A DNA stretch of 64,000 nucleotides, from the NCBI RefSeq assembly GCF_021491375.1, contig NZ_JAKEVY010000002.1:248001-312000 (forward strand), written 5' to 3'. This document shows positions 5,980 to 13,607 of this stretch, piece by piece; the stretch's first letter is position 1; every line of letters begins with the position of its first letter. The notes beneath the pieces are model-generated. The model saw nothing but the letters and a program-made list of their open reading frames with translations, was not told the DNA's origin and did no database searches. This stretch comes from Flavihumibacter fluminis. Lineage in GTDB: Bacteria > Bacteroidota > Bacteroidia > Chitinophagales > Chitinophagaceae. The translations under genes were made by a program, and so were the position numbers.

Positions 5980-6813
5980 TTGTATCACGTTAAATCTTCA
6001 CACTTGTTACTCCCTACTTCAAACTTACAGGAATATGCAACCACCGATGGCCCTTTGCATCTTTATTCCTACGTGCAGAAGGAGGCAGTGGAGCTCAATC
6101 AGGAGCAGCCAACAGAAGCGCTGAAACTCTTGCTGGTTACAGAAGGTGCTGTTCGCTTGCGCACCAGGGAGGTGGATTGGTTACTCCAGCCTGGCAATTG
6201 CTGTTTATTTCGATCCCGCTTGTATCAACTCTGTTTGCCGGATCACGCAAAGCTGCAGTTCCTCTTGTACAACATCGAACCGCTGGTGAAACGCATGGAT
6301 CTGGGTGTGTTTACAGAGGGTCGATTTCATCCCACGGCCAAATTGCAGGCCATTGTTGCAGAGATGCTGAATACCCCAGCACCGAATGCCTTTCCGGATA
6401 AATGGCTTTCTGTTCAGTTATCGCATTTGCTGTTGGCTTTGTTGGAACAGATGGAGCAGCCGGTTGCAGTGGAAGAGGATAAACAGTTGCTAAGGCACTA
6501 TGCCTTACTTGCTGATAATTATATCCGGCAGCATTTGACAGAGGATTTAACCACGCTTCAGATTGCGCGGGTAGTGGGATTAAATGAGTGTACGCTGAAG
6601 CAGGTTTTCAGTGAACAGTTTGGAACGGGCATGGCGAAACGACAGAATCAGTTGCGGATTATGCTAGCAAAGGATTTACTCGTGCACACCAATAAGTCCA
6701 TCCGTGAAATCATACTGGAATGTGGTTACCTGCGGGAAGCCACCTTTCGAGAAAACTTTGATAAACTAACTCAACTCACCCCGGCTCAGTTCCGGAAAAT
6801 GTATAAAAAATGA
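5980..6813 (+). CDS. AraC-family transcriptional regulator
   Basis: The product is 277 residues. The C-terminal ~100 residues form a typical AraC DNA-binding domain: D-N-Y-I-R-Q-H-L, L-T-T-L-Q-I-A-R-V-V-G-L-N for the first helix-turn-helix, and S-I-R-E-I-I-L-E-C-G-Y...F-R-E-N-F for the second, ending in T-P-A-Q-F-R-K. The N-terminal ~170 residues look like a cupin-type sensor. The frame has no ATG near its start; TTG at 5980 is the best candidate, and the next Met is internal. It ends in an ATGA overlap with the FecR-like gene, so the two are coupled. The ligand is unknown. Confidence 0.85.
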   Translation: MYHVKSSHLLLPTSNLQEYATTDGPLHLYSYVQKEAVELNQEQPTEALKLLLVTEGAVRLRTREVDWLLQPGNCCLFRSRLYQLCLPDHAKLQFLLYNIEPLVKRMDLGVFTEGRFHPTAKLQAIVAEMLNTPAPNAFPDKWLSVQLSHLLLALLEQMEQPVAVEEDKQLLRHYALLADNYIRQHLTEDLTTLQIARVVGLNECTLKQVFSEQFGTGMAKRQNQLRIMLAKDLLVHTNKSIREIILECGYLREATFRENFDKLTQLTPAQFRKMYKK

Positions 6814-7583
6814 CTACACTTAACGATCAACTCAAACTCGCAGCTACGCAGGCAGATCTGCATCCTGTGGCTGCGCAACTGCTGCAGGATTTTTTCCTGA
6901 AGCTGGCAACGCCCCAGCAAAAAGATGCACTTGATGTATGGCTCAATGAGCGCGAAGCCAACAGCCATTTCTTTGATTTGCTGTTAGAGCTCAATAGAGA
7001 GGGGACAGGTGCTTCAACTCTGCAGGTATTGAATCAGTACAAAAGAAAGGAGAAGCGGAAAGTCAATTGGATCAAACGAATCCTGCTGTATCTCTTATAC
7101 GCATTTCTGATTCTCTCTGCTGTGGATGCGTTTTTGCCTACCGGGCCATTCAAGCAGTGGTGGAGGGGAAAATCTTTTTCAGAAATTACGTGGACCCGAC
7201 TCACGGTTAGTACACAGGAGCAATCAAAGATCATTTACCTGAGTGATAGTTCCCTGGTGGAATTATTGCCACACTCAACACTTATTTTTCCGGAGGAATT
7301 GGATCGCTTTCAGCGCCACGTAATCCTAAAAGGAAGTGCAAGGTTTGAAATTCGTAAACGTCCGGGTGAACCGTTCAAAGTGGAAGGCAGTAAAACATTT
7401 GCGACAACCATTGAGGGATCCTTTCTATACAAACAAATAGGAGAAGAGCAGGCAAGTCTGAGTACCAGTCGAGGGTATGTGAATTTCGGTTTCGATGCGC
7501 ATAATATATGGGGATTGGAATCGGGCCAGCAGGCAACCTGGATGCCCGATATGATTTCCCTTTCAACACCCATTGAAGAATAA
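6810..7583 (+). CDS. FecR-like membrane regulator without a sigma-factor partner
   Basis: This 257-residue inner-membrane protein has a cytosolic N-terminus (1-88), a single membrane helix at about 91-109 and a periplasmic FecR-type domain at about 128-235. FecR features visible are the I-Y-L-S-D-S-S-L-V-E-L-L-P start, a V-I-L-K-G-S-A-R-F-E strand, P-F-K-V-E, and T-I-E-G-S-F. In Bacteroidota, FecR proteins normally sit next to an ECF sigma factor and SusC/SusD genes; none of those is present. Instead it is coupled by ATGA to an AraC gene and followed 17 bp later by a LytTR gene, so it may transmit an envelope signal to one of them. Confidence 0.8.
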   Translation: MTTLNDQLKLAATQADLHPVAAQLLQDFFLKLATPQQKDALDVWLNEREANSHFFDLLLELNREGTGASTLQVLNQYKRKEKRKVNWIKRILLYLLYAFLILSAVDAFLPTGPFKQWWRGKSFSEITWTRLTVSTQEQSKIIYLSDSSLVELLPHSTLIFPEELDRFQRHVILKGSARFEIRKRPGEPFKVEGSKTFATTIEGSFLYKQIGEEQASLSTSRGYVNFGFDAHNIWGLESGQQATWMPDMISLSTPIEE

Positions 7584-7600
7584 CCCTAACCCCACTCATT

Positions 7601-7915
7601 ATGAAAGAATTGGTATTTCGTACTGCAGGCAAATGGGAGCTGGTTCTACAGGAGGAGATCCAGTACATCGAATCCTGCAATAAGCTCTCCAAAGTAGTTA
7701 CGGTGCACCGGGAGTATTTACTAAGCACGCCCTTACAAGTGCTGGCGGATCATTTGCCCCCGGATCTTTTCATCAAAGTGCATCGCAGTTTTATTGTATC
7801 CAAATTGCATATCCGCGGTATCAGTAAAGGCAGTGTGCTGGTAGCCGATAAGGAACTGCCCATTTCGCGACTGGGCCGCTCTGAGTTGAAGCAGAAATGC
7901 CGGATGTTTGTGTAG
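7601..7915 (+). CDS. Stand-alone LytTR DNA-binding protein
   Basis: The 104 residues comprise essentially one LytTR domain with no receiver domain. Diagnostic features are the I-Q-Y-I-E-S strand near residue 23, the central L-F-I-K-V-H-R-S-F-I-V motif at about 58-68, and the L-P-I-S-R motif close to the C-terminus. LytTR domains bind pairs of direct repeats about two helical turns apart. The phased repeats at 3498, 3813 and 5881 fit that geometry, so this protein is the natural candidate to bind them; the link is inference. It closes the regulator trio, 17 bp after the FecR-like gene. Confidence 0.9.
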   Translation: MKELVFRTAGKWELVLQEEIQYIESCNKLSKVVTVHREYLLSTPLQVLADHLPPDLFIKVHRSFIVSKLHIRGISKGSVLVADKELPISRLGRSELKQKCRMFV

Positions 7916-7941
7916 CAGGGAATTATTAGTAAATTTGAGTT

Positions 7942-8253
7942 ATGTCTACTTCGGTAATAGATAGGGAAATGCTACTGGAAAGGTTACAAAGAAACAGTGC
8001 CCAAATAAAATCCTATGGCGTTGAACGTCTGGGGGTATTTGGTTCTTTCTTGCGCAATACCGTTACCAGGGAGAGTGATGTAGATTTATTGGTTGAATTT
8101 GAACGAGGTAAAAAGAGCTTCGATAATTTCATGGACCTTGGTATTTACCTGGAAGAACTATTAAACCGAAAAGTGGAATTGGTAACTCCGCAATCACTTA
8201 GCAAACATATCGGTCCCCATATTTTAAAGCAGGTGCAGGATGTTAAACTCTAA
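7942..8253 (+). CDS. MntA-type nucleotidyltransferase antitoxin
   Basis: This 103-residue minimal nucleotidyltransferase has the G-S-F motif at residues 34-36 and the two metal-binding aspartates of the S-D-V-D-L-L motif at 46 and 48. It belongs to the MNT domain family that pairs with HEPN toxins; characterised MntA proteins neutralise HepT by adding AMP to a Tyr near the HEPN active site. The catalytic motif looks intact and the length is normal. The adjacent toxin gene is damaged, so the antitoxin may be a survivor without a target or may act on another HEPN protein. Confidence 0.85.
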   Translation: MSTSVIDREMLLERLQRNSAQIKSYGVERLGVFGSFLRNTVTRESDVDLLVEFERGKKSFDNFMDLGIYLEELLNRKVELVTPQSLSKHIGPHILKQVQDVKL

Positions 8254-8504
8254 CCTGGAATTGCTAAGTGTTATGCAGAGCCATCATTCGAAGTTTGGAA
8301 ATTATTGGGGAGGCGAGTAAAAAATTGGAGGATGATTTCAAATCTGATCATCCGGAAATAGAGTGGAAAAAAATGGCTCGTACAAGGGATGGGGTAATTC
8401 ATCATTATTTTGGAGTTGATTACGATATAGTTTGGGATATTATTCAATCGAAGCTCCCGGATATGCAGGAACATATTGAATTAATTCTTTCTTCTACTGA
8501 TTGA
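8240..8504 (+). pseudogene. hepT remnant, HEPN toxin with 5' deletion
   Basis: The C-terminal part of a HepT-type HEPN ribonuclease is well preserved from 8274: R-A-I-I-R-S-L-E-I-I-G-E-A, then R-D-G-V-I-H containing the catalytic R-x4-H, Y-F-G-V-D-Y-D-I-V-W, to the stop at 8504. The first ~45 residues of the usual ~115 are missing. An ATG at 8240 overlapping the antitoxin end encodes MLNSNLELLSV, which looks like the original start but is in another frame and reaches a stop at 8321. An internal deletion of about 110 nt causing a frameshift is the simplest explanation. A GTG at 8268 could start a short 78-residue product, probably inactive. Confidence 0.7.
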
Positions 8505-8647
8505 TTACCCATTAACGGTATTTGCTGTAGTTAGTTACTTACTCAATCGTTTGTGTAAATCATACCGCAATTTTCAGGTGAATTAACAACCTTCTTCGGA
8601 GAATAAATTGGAATCGGTTTATCGCTTTAGCAGCTAACTTGTTGTAC

Positions 8648-10489
8648 ATGAAAACAAGGTGCTTGTTATACGTTTTGTCAATAGGGTTCTGTTTGTTCTG
8701 TCCGACCAGCATGGCCTATTCCGCCGATACAACTATCGTACGTGCCACTGATTTTGGTGTTCGTCCCAATAGTTTTGAAAATGCTAGTGCTGCATTGCAA
8801 AAGGCCCTACTTTATTGTAAGGATAAACCTGGTGCCCGCCTTGAATTACCTGCCGGCAGAATTGATCTTTGGCCTGAGTTTGCTTCGAAACGGGAACTTT
8901 ATATAAGTAATGGGACAGAGAATGATACCTTATCCAAAGTAAAATCGATTGGTTTGCTGCTCGAAGGCTTTCGCCAGTTGCATATTCGGGGAGAACAAAC
9001 ACTGATTGTTTTACATGGAAAGATGCTGTCTTTTGCACTGCTCGATTGCCGGGGTATCACGATCGAGGGTGTACGCTTTGATTATGAACGTCCCACTATG
9101 TCAGAGCTCACTATTCAATTCATTACTTCAACTTCCGCCAATTTCCAGGTTCATCCGGATTCCAGGTACCAGGTACTAAACGAGCAATTAATCTGGTACG
9201 GAGAAGGATGGAGTGCAAAGAATTTACACACCATTCTGGTTGACCCGCAAACCGGGATGATGCGCTATAGTAATTTTCGTTCCGTTCAGCAGGGTAAGGT
9301 TCGGGAACTTGCTCCGAATCAACTGGAAGTGACGGGTGATTTCAGTAAAACAGGTTGGAAAAAAGGAGATCACCTGACCATGCGGGATCCGTATCGCGAC
9401 AATTCAGGCGCTTTGATTTCACACTCTGTGAATACCAGTCTGAAGGATATCAGCATGCACTACATGCACGGATTAGGAATTGTTTCCCAGTTTTCTGAAA
9501 ACCTGCGGTTTGAAAGGGTAAAAGTGGCACCGGCTGAAGGTTCTGATCGGATCATTGCATCTTTTGCTGATTGCTTTCATTTCTCCGGATGTAAGGGCAG
9601 TATTGTAATCGATCAGTGTTATACATCAGGTGCACATGATGATCCTATCAATGTTCATGGAACGCATCTGAAGGTGAAGGAGAAAATCAATACCCATACG
9701 ATTAGGGTAGAATTCATGCATCATCAAACCTATGGATTCGAGGCCTTTTTCCAGGGTGATACGGTTGCCTTTGTAAAAAGTGCAACACTCTTGTCTCATG
9801 GATTGGGAAAGGTAAAAAGAGCGGTATTGCTGAACAAGCGATTTATGGAACTGGAAATGGAAACTGCCATCCCGGAAGAAGTAAATCAGGATTTTGTCTT
9901 AGAGAATATTAGTTGGACGCCTGAAGTAACGATTCAAAACTCTCATTTTGAGCGTACGAATACACGGGGTATACTGGTGACAACCAGGAAAAAAGTTCGT
10001 ATTGAAAACAATCGATTTGTTCGAACGGGTATGCATGCCATTCTAATTGCCAATGATGCCAGCAGTTGGTATGAATCTGGTCCCGTTGCCGATGTATTGA
10101 TTCAGAACAACCGGTTTGAAGAATGCGGTTATAATTCAGAGCCGGGAAATGCTGTTATTTCCATCGCTCCTGAGAATCATGAATTGGTGCCGAATCAATA
10201 TGTACACCGTAACATTCGAATACGGAATAATTATTTCAAGGTTTATGATGAACCGCTCGTACAGGCACGTTCTACTATGGGCCTCGACTTTAGCGCCAAT
10301 ACCATTGAAGCCTCTTCACTCTTGCCAAAAAAAGGGGACAAAGCAGCGCTGCAGCTAACGGCCTGTGCAAATGTGACCGTCCTGAAGAATACCTTCCAGG
10401 TACCCTGGGAACCAATACTCCAGTTTGATAAAATGGAGAAAAAGACCATTCGCTCAAAAGGATTGAAGCTGGTTGTCCAGCATCCGTAG
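8648..10489 (+). CDS. GH110 family alpha-galactosidase, exported
   Basis: This is a secreted or periplasmic glycoside hydrolase of about 613 residues with a right-handed beta-helix fold. I use the ATG at 8648, which gives a clean signal peptide (about residues 1-26). The opening D-F-G-V-R-P-N, the L-L-L-E-G-F segment and Y-E-R-P-T-M-S-E are characteristic of GH110 enzymes, which remove alpha-1,3-linked galactose such as on blood-group B antigens. Asp308, Asp331 and Asp332 (in D-C-F-H-F and H-D-D-P-I-N) have the 23-residue spacing of the three catalytic acids described for this family. It stands alone, without SusC/SusD or other glycosidase genes. Whether it accepts linear or only branched substrates cannot be told here. 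Confidence 0.88.
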   Translation: MKTRCLLYVLSIGFCLFCPTSMAYSADTTIVRATDFGVRPNSFENASAALQKALLYCKDKPGARLELPAGRIDLWPEFASKRELYISNGTENDTLSKVKSIGLLLEGFRQLHIRGEQTLIVLHGKMLSFALLDCRGITIEGVRFDYERPTMSELTIQFITSTSANFQVHPDSRYQVLNEQLIWYGEGWSAKNLHTILVDPQTGMMRYSNFRSVQQGKVRELAPNQLEVTGDFSKTGWKKGDHLTMRDPYRDNSGALISHSVNTSLKDISMHYMHGLGIVSQFSENLRFERVKVAPAEGSDRIIASFADCFHFSGCKGSIVIDQCYTSGAHDDPINVHGTHLKVKEKINTHTIRVEFMHHQTYGFEAFFQGDTVAFVKSATLLSHGLGKVKRAVLLNKRFMELEMETAIPEEVNQDFVLENISWTPEVTIQNSHFERTNTRGILVTTRKKVRIENNRFVRTGMHAILIANDASSWYESGPVADVLIQNNRFEECGYNSEPGNAVISIAPENHELVPNQYVHRNIRIRNNYFKVYDEPLVQARSTMGLDFSANTIEASSLLPKKGDKAALQLTACANVTVLKNTFQVPWEPILQFDKMEKKTIRSKGLKLVVQHP

Positions 10490-10495
10490 GCATTC

Positions 10496-11371
10496 TTATT
10501 TAAGTAGTGAAACTCGATACGTTAAATGATTTTCAAACGACTCGTCATTATAACCTGAGAATGTTCGTATTAGTTGATTGTTTTTAAAAACCAGTTCATA
10601 CGGGAATCCATATTCATTTTGTATCTTTTCGTTGAAGCTGCTGTCGAAATTATACAGGAATTGAACCTTGTTCTTCAATTTGCTTTCCCTTGCATATTGT
10701 TTGAATTGTTCAAAACTGGAAATCCTTCCTTCGCAGATAAATACGGTTTGAAATTTTTGGGAGGGGGTACGCTTGTATAATTCCAGGAACATTTCTTCTT
10801 TCTTTTCGCAGGGTGCACAGCCAACAAAAAATAGTTCCATAAATATAATTTCACTGCCGCTGGAACCTATTCCTACTGTATCTCTATTCAGATCTAAAAA
10901 CCGGGTAGATAATATAGAAGGATCAAGCTTTTTATTATCTACTATTTGATCGGTAAAAATGATGGAAGGAATGAAGTATTTCCAACTTAAAAAGGAATAG
11001 ATCAGGAAGAATAGAAGCAGACCATAAAATGCACTACTTTTTTTGATCAGCACTAATCCGGATACGATTCCGATTAACAAAAATGTGGTAGAAAACGGAA
11101 ATCTTAGTGGAACCAAAGCCGGATTGGTAATAACTGTGCTTGCATCTATCAGAAAGGGAACAATTGCAAGTGAAATAGCAATATGGTATTGGTTGATTTC
11201 TTTCAACCATTTTGCCAGGAATAAATAAAAAAGAAAATAGGATGCACCGATCAGCATATACTTTACTGCAAACTGCTGAATACCGAGATTGTAAAGAATA
11301 GCCGTAAATACAAACCCAAATGCTGCAGCAGCCAGGATCATTGTTGTATATCGCTTCAAGGAGGTTCCCAT
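10496..11371 (-). CDS. Multi-pass membrane protein with C-terminal thioredoxin-like domain
   Basis: About 291 residues. The N-terminal ~145 residues contain several hydrophobic helices; the C-terminal half carries a TlpA/thioredoxin-like domain with the redox motif G-C-A-P-C-E in the segment after ELFF. It is probably anchored in the inner membrane with the thioredoxin domain outside, acting in disulfide or redox chemistry of exported proteins. I prefer the Met at 11371 (MGTSLKR) over the one at 11404, because a terminator for the upstream operon overlaps the longer version. The N-terminal domain resembles nothing I can name; a vitamin K epoxide reductase-like or DoxX-like role is not supported by motifs. 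Confidence 0.65.
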   Translation of the reverse strand: MGTSLKRYTTMILAAAAFGFVFTAILYNLGIQQFAVKYMLIGASYFLFYLFLAKWLKEINQYHIAISLAIVPFLIDASTVITNPALVPLRFPFSTTFLLIGIVSGLVLIKKSSAFYGLLLFFLIYSFLSWKYFIPSIIFTDQIVDNKKLDPSILSTRFLDLNRDTVGIGSSGSEIIFMELFFVGCAPCEKKEEMFLELYKRTPSQKFQTVFICEGRISSFEQFKQYARESKLKNKVQFLYNFDSSFNEKIQNEYGFPYELVFKNNQLIRTFSGYNDESFENHLTYRVSLLK

Positions 11372-11402
11372 TGCCTCATAAGATACTGTTTTGGCTTGAA
11401 AC

Positions 11403-11430
11403 AAAAAAGGAAGTACCTGATGTACTTCCT
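11403..11430 (-). terminator. Rho-independent terminator after doxX-like gene
   Basis: AGGAAGTAC at 11408-11416 pairs perfectly with GTACTTCCT at 11422-11430. On the minus strand the hairpin is followed by a run of T (11403-11408). It ends the three-gene minus-strand operon 12886 to 11449. Confidence 0.8.
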
Positions 11431-11448
11431 TTAGAAACTTGTTTTTCC

Positions 11449-11892
11449 TTACTGGTAAATTGCCAAAGTCGGATCATCTTTTTCCTTACGCGCTGGCTTG
11501 ACTGCAATCATCCGCTTCTGCAGTAGATAATCAACCGAATATTTGCCTGCTCCTGCAAAAAACAATACCAGGTAGGTTGTCAGGTACAACAAAGCAGGCT
11601 CTTTTGCAGATAAGGGATCCGCTGAATGTATCAGCAGGGCTGCCACCAGCATGGTGCCGATTAATGGAATTACTGCCAATCGGGTGAATAATCCAGCTAA
11701 GAGGAAGATGGATCCAAACACTTCAGCCAGTACTGTGAGGACTAATGAAAATTCAGCGCTCATCCCAAATACCGGTGGGAACTGTACAGGGCTTTCTGAG
11801 AACAGCATCAACAATTTCGGAATTCCATGTGTCAGCATCAGCGCTGCTATGCCAACCCGTGCGATTAATAATGCGATATCGATCTTTTTCAT
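11449..11892 (-). CDS. DoxX family membrane protein
   Basis: This 147-residue membrane protein has four predicted helices. The DoxX signature is visible at the N-terminus (L-I-A-R-V-G-I-A-A-L-M-L-T-H-G-I-P-K) and in the E-V-F-G-S-I-F-L-L-A-G-L-F-T-R segment. DoxX-like proteins are linked to redox and thiol stress at the membrane, but the reaction is unclear. The gene begins 2 bp after the YceI-family stop, in an operon with a YceI-like protein and a small oxidoreductase-like protein; YceI and DoxX are frequent neighbours. A terminator follows. Confidence 0.85.
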   Translation of the reverse strand: MKKIDIALLIARVGIAALMLTHGIPKLLMLFSESPVQFPPVFGMSAEFSLVLTVLAEVFGSIFLLAGLFTRLAVIPLIGTMLVAALLIHSADPLSAKEPALLYLTTYLVLFFAGAGKYSVDYLLQKRMIAVKPARKEKDDPTLAIYQ

Positions 11893-11894
11893 GT

Positions 11895-12479
11895 TTACTT
11901 GGTTTCAGGTTGAATGAATTCTCCATCCGCTTTGATCCGAACCTCATCACTGATTACGGCTGCAGGGAAACCCGGACCAACATTAAAATCAGAACGTTTG
12001 ATGGTACCTGTGAGTTGGAATCCGGCTGTTTGCTTTTTGCTCATGGGATTTTCTACAGTGCCTTTATAAAGCAGGTCCATGGTTACTGGTTTGGTCACGC
12101 CATGAATGGTTAAATCTCCTGTCAGTTTGAATTTGTTCTTACCTGCTTTTTTGATTCCGGTACTCTTGAAATTCAGTGTGGGGAATTTCTCTGCATCAAA
12201 GAAATCGGCACTTTTCAGGTGATTGTTCCTGGCTTCCACCCTTGTGTCAATAGAGGCTGCTTTGGCTGTTAACTCAAAACTTGCGTCACTGAAATCGGGC
12301 TTGTTTGCTTTTACAAATACATCGATGTCATTGAAGGTGCCGCTCACATCCACCAGTCCCAGGTGCGTTACGGTAAAACCTAACTGCGAATGCGCGTCAT
12401 CGTTCGACCAGGTAGTGCTTAGAGTTGTGAAGGCGGTTAATGCTACGAATGCACTCAGAATTACGATTAACTTTTTCAT
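11895..12479 (-). CDS. YceI family periplasmic lipid-binding protein
   Basis: The product is 194 residues with an N-terminal Sec signal (about 1-20, hydrophobic LIVILSAFVALTAF). The mature part is a YceI-type lipocalin-like beta barrel: it opens W-S-N-D-D-A-H-S-Q-L-G-F-T-V-T-H-L-G, followed by V-S-G-T-F-N-D-I-D, L-K-S-A-D-F-F-D-A-E-K-F-P, and the later D-L-T-I-H-G-V-T-K-P-V motif. YceI proteins bind isoprenoid-like lipids in the periplasm. Second gene of the operon, 5 bp after the oxidoreductase-like gene's stop. Confidence 0.9.
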   Translation of the reverse strand: MKKLIVILSAFVALTAFTTLSTTWSNDDAHSQLGFTVTHLGLVDVSGTFNDIDVFVKANKPDFSDASFELTAKAASIDTRVEARNNHLKSADFFDAEKFPTLNFKSTGIKKAGKNKFKLTGDLTIHGVTKPVTMDLLYKGTVENPMSKKQTAGFQLTGTIKRSDFNVGPGFPAAVISDEVRIKADGEFIQPETK

Positions 12480-12484
12480 ATGTT

Positions 12485-12886
12485 CTATTTATTGTTTTGA
12501 ATGATGGATTGAATTGTTTCTGTGCTTGCTTTGACCAGTTTTGAATGGGGTAATAGTTGTTGCAAGGCTTCAACGGGATGATGAATTGTGATCACCAGCT
12601 TCTGATTGGCTACTTCCCTGATTTTTTCAGCGATCTCTTTTTCTGAATCGCAGGGTACCGCCAAAACGATTACATCTGCTTCCCAGGAAGCATCTGTTGG
12701 GCATTCCAGCACTTCCACTTCTGCGGATTCAGTGCCGGTTGTGATTTCATTAGCTAAGACCTTCACCTTTTCTTTATCACTGGCGAAGAGTAATAGCCTG
12801 TTATTTCCCGTAGCCAGCTTTTTGCAAATCGCAGCACCCTTCTTATCGGATGCCCCAATTACTGCTATGGTTTGTTTTGTGCTCAT
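12485..12886 (-). CDS. Small NAD(P)-binding oxidoreductase-like protein
   Basis: This 133-residue cytosolic protein uses the Met at 12886 (MSTKQTIAVIGAS); a longer frame upstream has no family resemblance. It has a single Rossmann-like domain with I-A-V-I-G-A-S near the N-terminus, an acidic-loop region, and V-I-V-L-A-V-P-C-D at about residue 73. It resembles the NAD-binding half of NADPH-dependent F420 reductase or pyrroline-5-carboxylate reductase-type proteins without the catalytic domain. First gene of the operon with yceI- and doxX-like genes. The substrate cannot be inferred. Confidence 0.65.
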   Translation of the reverse strand: MSTKQTIAVIGASDKKGAAICKKLATGNNRLLLFASDKEKVKVLANEITTGTESAEVEVLECPTDASWEADVIVLAVPCDSEKEIAEKIREVANQKLVITIHHPVEALQQLLPHSKLVKASTETIQSIIQNNK

Positions 12887-13013
12887 TTTCTTCAGTTGAG
12901 AACACAAAGCTACCACGGGAGGAGCCCCTGCTCCATTACGTTGGAGCAAGAAATTCCCTTGCGTTTGGACAAGTAGATTCCTTGATTTTGATCAATGCCT
13001 TAGAGCAGGCTGT

Positions 13014-13595
13014 TTATTTTCTGCCGGTTACACGTCCGCGTACTCTGCTAAGTGTTTCCGGCGTGAGGCCCATATAGGAGGCGATCATGTGTTGCGGTAC
13101 ACGTTGAACGATAGTGGGATAGAGGGTGGTAAGGTTTTTATAACGTTCTTCTATAGGCAGACTGATAATCGACGTAAGTCTTCTTTGCAACGCGATATAC
13201 GCACCGGTTATTTGCAGGCGGATATAGGTTTCATATTTTGGTACTTGCTGAAGCAGTTCTTCATGTGCTGCTTTACTGATTAATACCAGTTCGGCATCTT
13301 CTATCGCATCTATAAGATAGGTGGCGGGTTCGCCCGTGAGAAAACTATACAGATCAGAAATAGTCCATCCTTCCAGGGCAAACTGCGTGATCCGTTCTGT
13401 TCCTGCTTCATCTATGACATAGGATTTCAGTGCTCCTTTTTCAACAAAAGCGATGTATTTGCATATATCTCCTTCCTGCAGCAGGTATTGTTTCTTCCGT
13501 AATTTCTTTGGGGTGAGAAAGGTTTTAATTGTTTCCTGCTCCTCTGCTGTTAAAGGAACTTTTTCATTGAATTGCTGGAAGAAGAGTTCGTACAT
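13014..13595 (-). CDS. Crp/Fnr family transcriptional regulator (copy 1)
   Basis: This 193-residue protein has an N-terminal cyclic-nucleotide-binding-like beta roll (E-G-D-I-C...F-V-E-K-G-A-L-K) and a C-terminal winged helix with R-V-P-Q-H-M-I-A-S-Y-M-G-L-T-P-E-T-L-S-R-V-R-G-R. No Cys cluster of the FNR iron-sulfur type is seen, so the effector is unknown. The last ~45 residues closely match the regulator at 14301. It lies 12 bp downstream of the OsmC-ferredoxin gene on the same strand, so the two are probably co-transcribed. Confidence 0.9.
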   Translation of the reverse strand: MYELFFQQFNEKVPLTAEEQETIKTFLTPKKLRKKQYLLQEGDICKYIAFVEKGALKSYVIDEAGTERITQFALEGWTISDLYSFLTGEPATYLIDAIEDAELVLISKAAHEELLQQVPKYETYIRLQITGAYIALQRRLTSIISLPIEERYKNLTTLYPTIVQRVPQHMIASYMGLTPETLSRVRGRVTGRK

Positions 13596-13607
13596 GATCA
13601 GCAGTTC

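Noticed and set aside
1-8600. Prophage or integrative element
   Set aside because: No integrase, capsid, portal, terminase or attachment-site repeats are visible; only AT-rich composition and small accessory genes suggest transfer.
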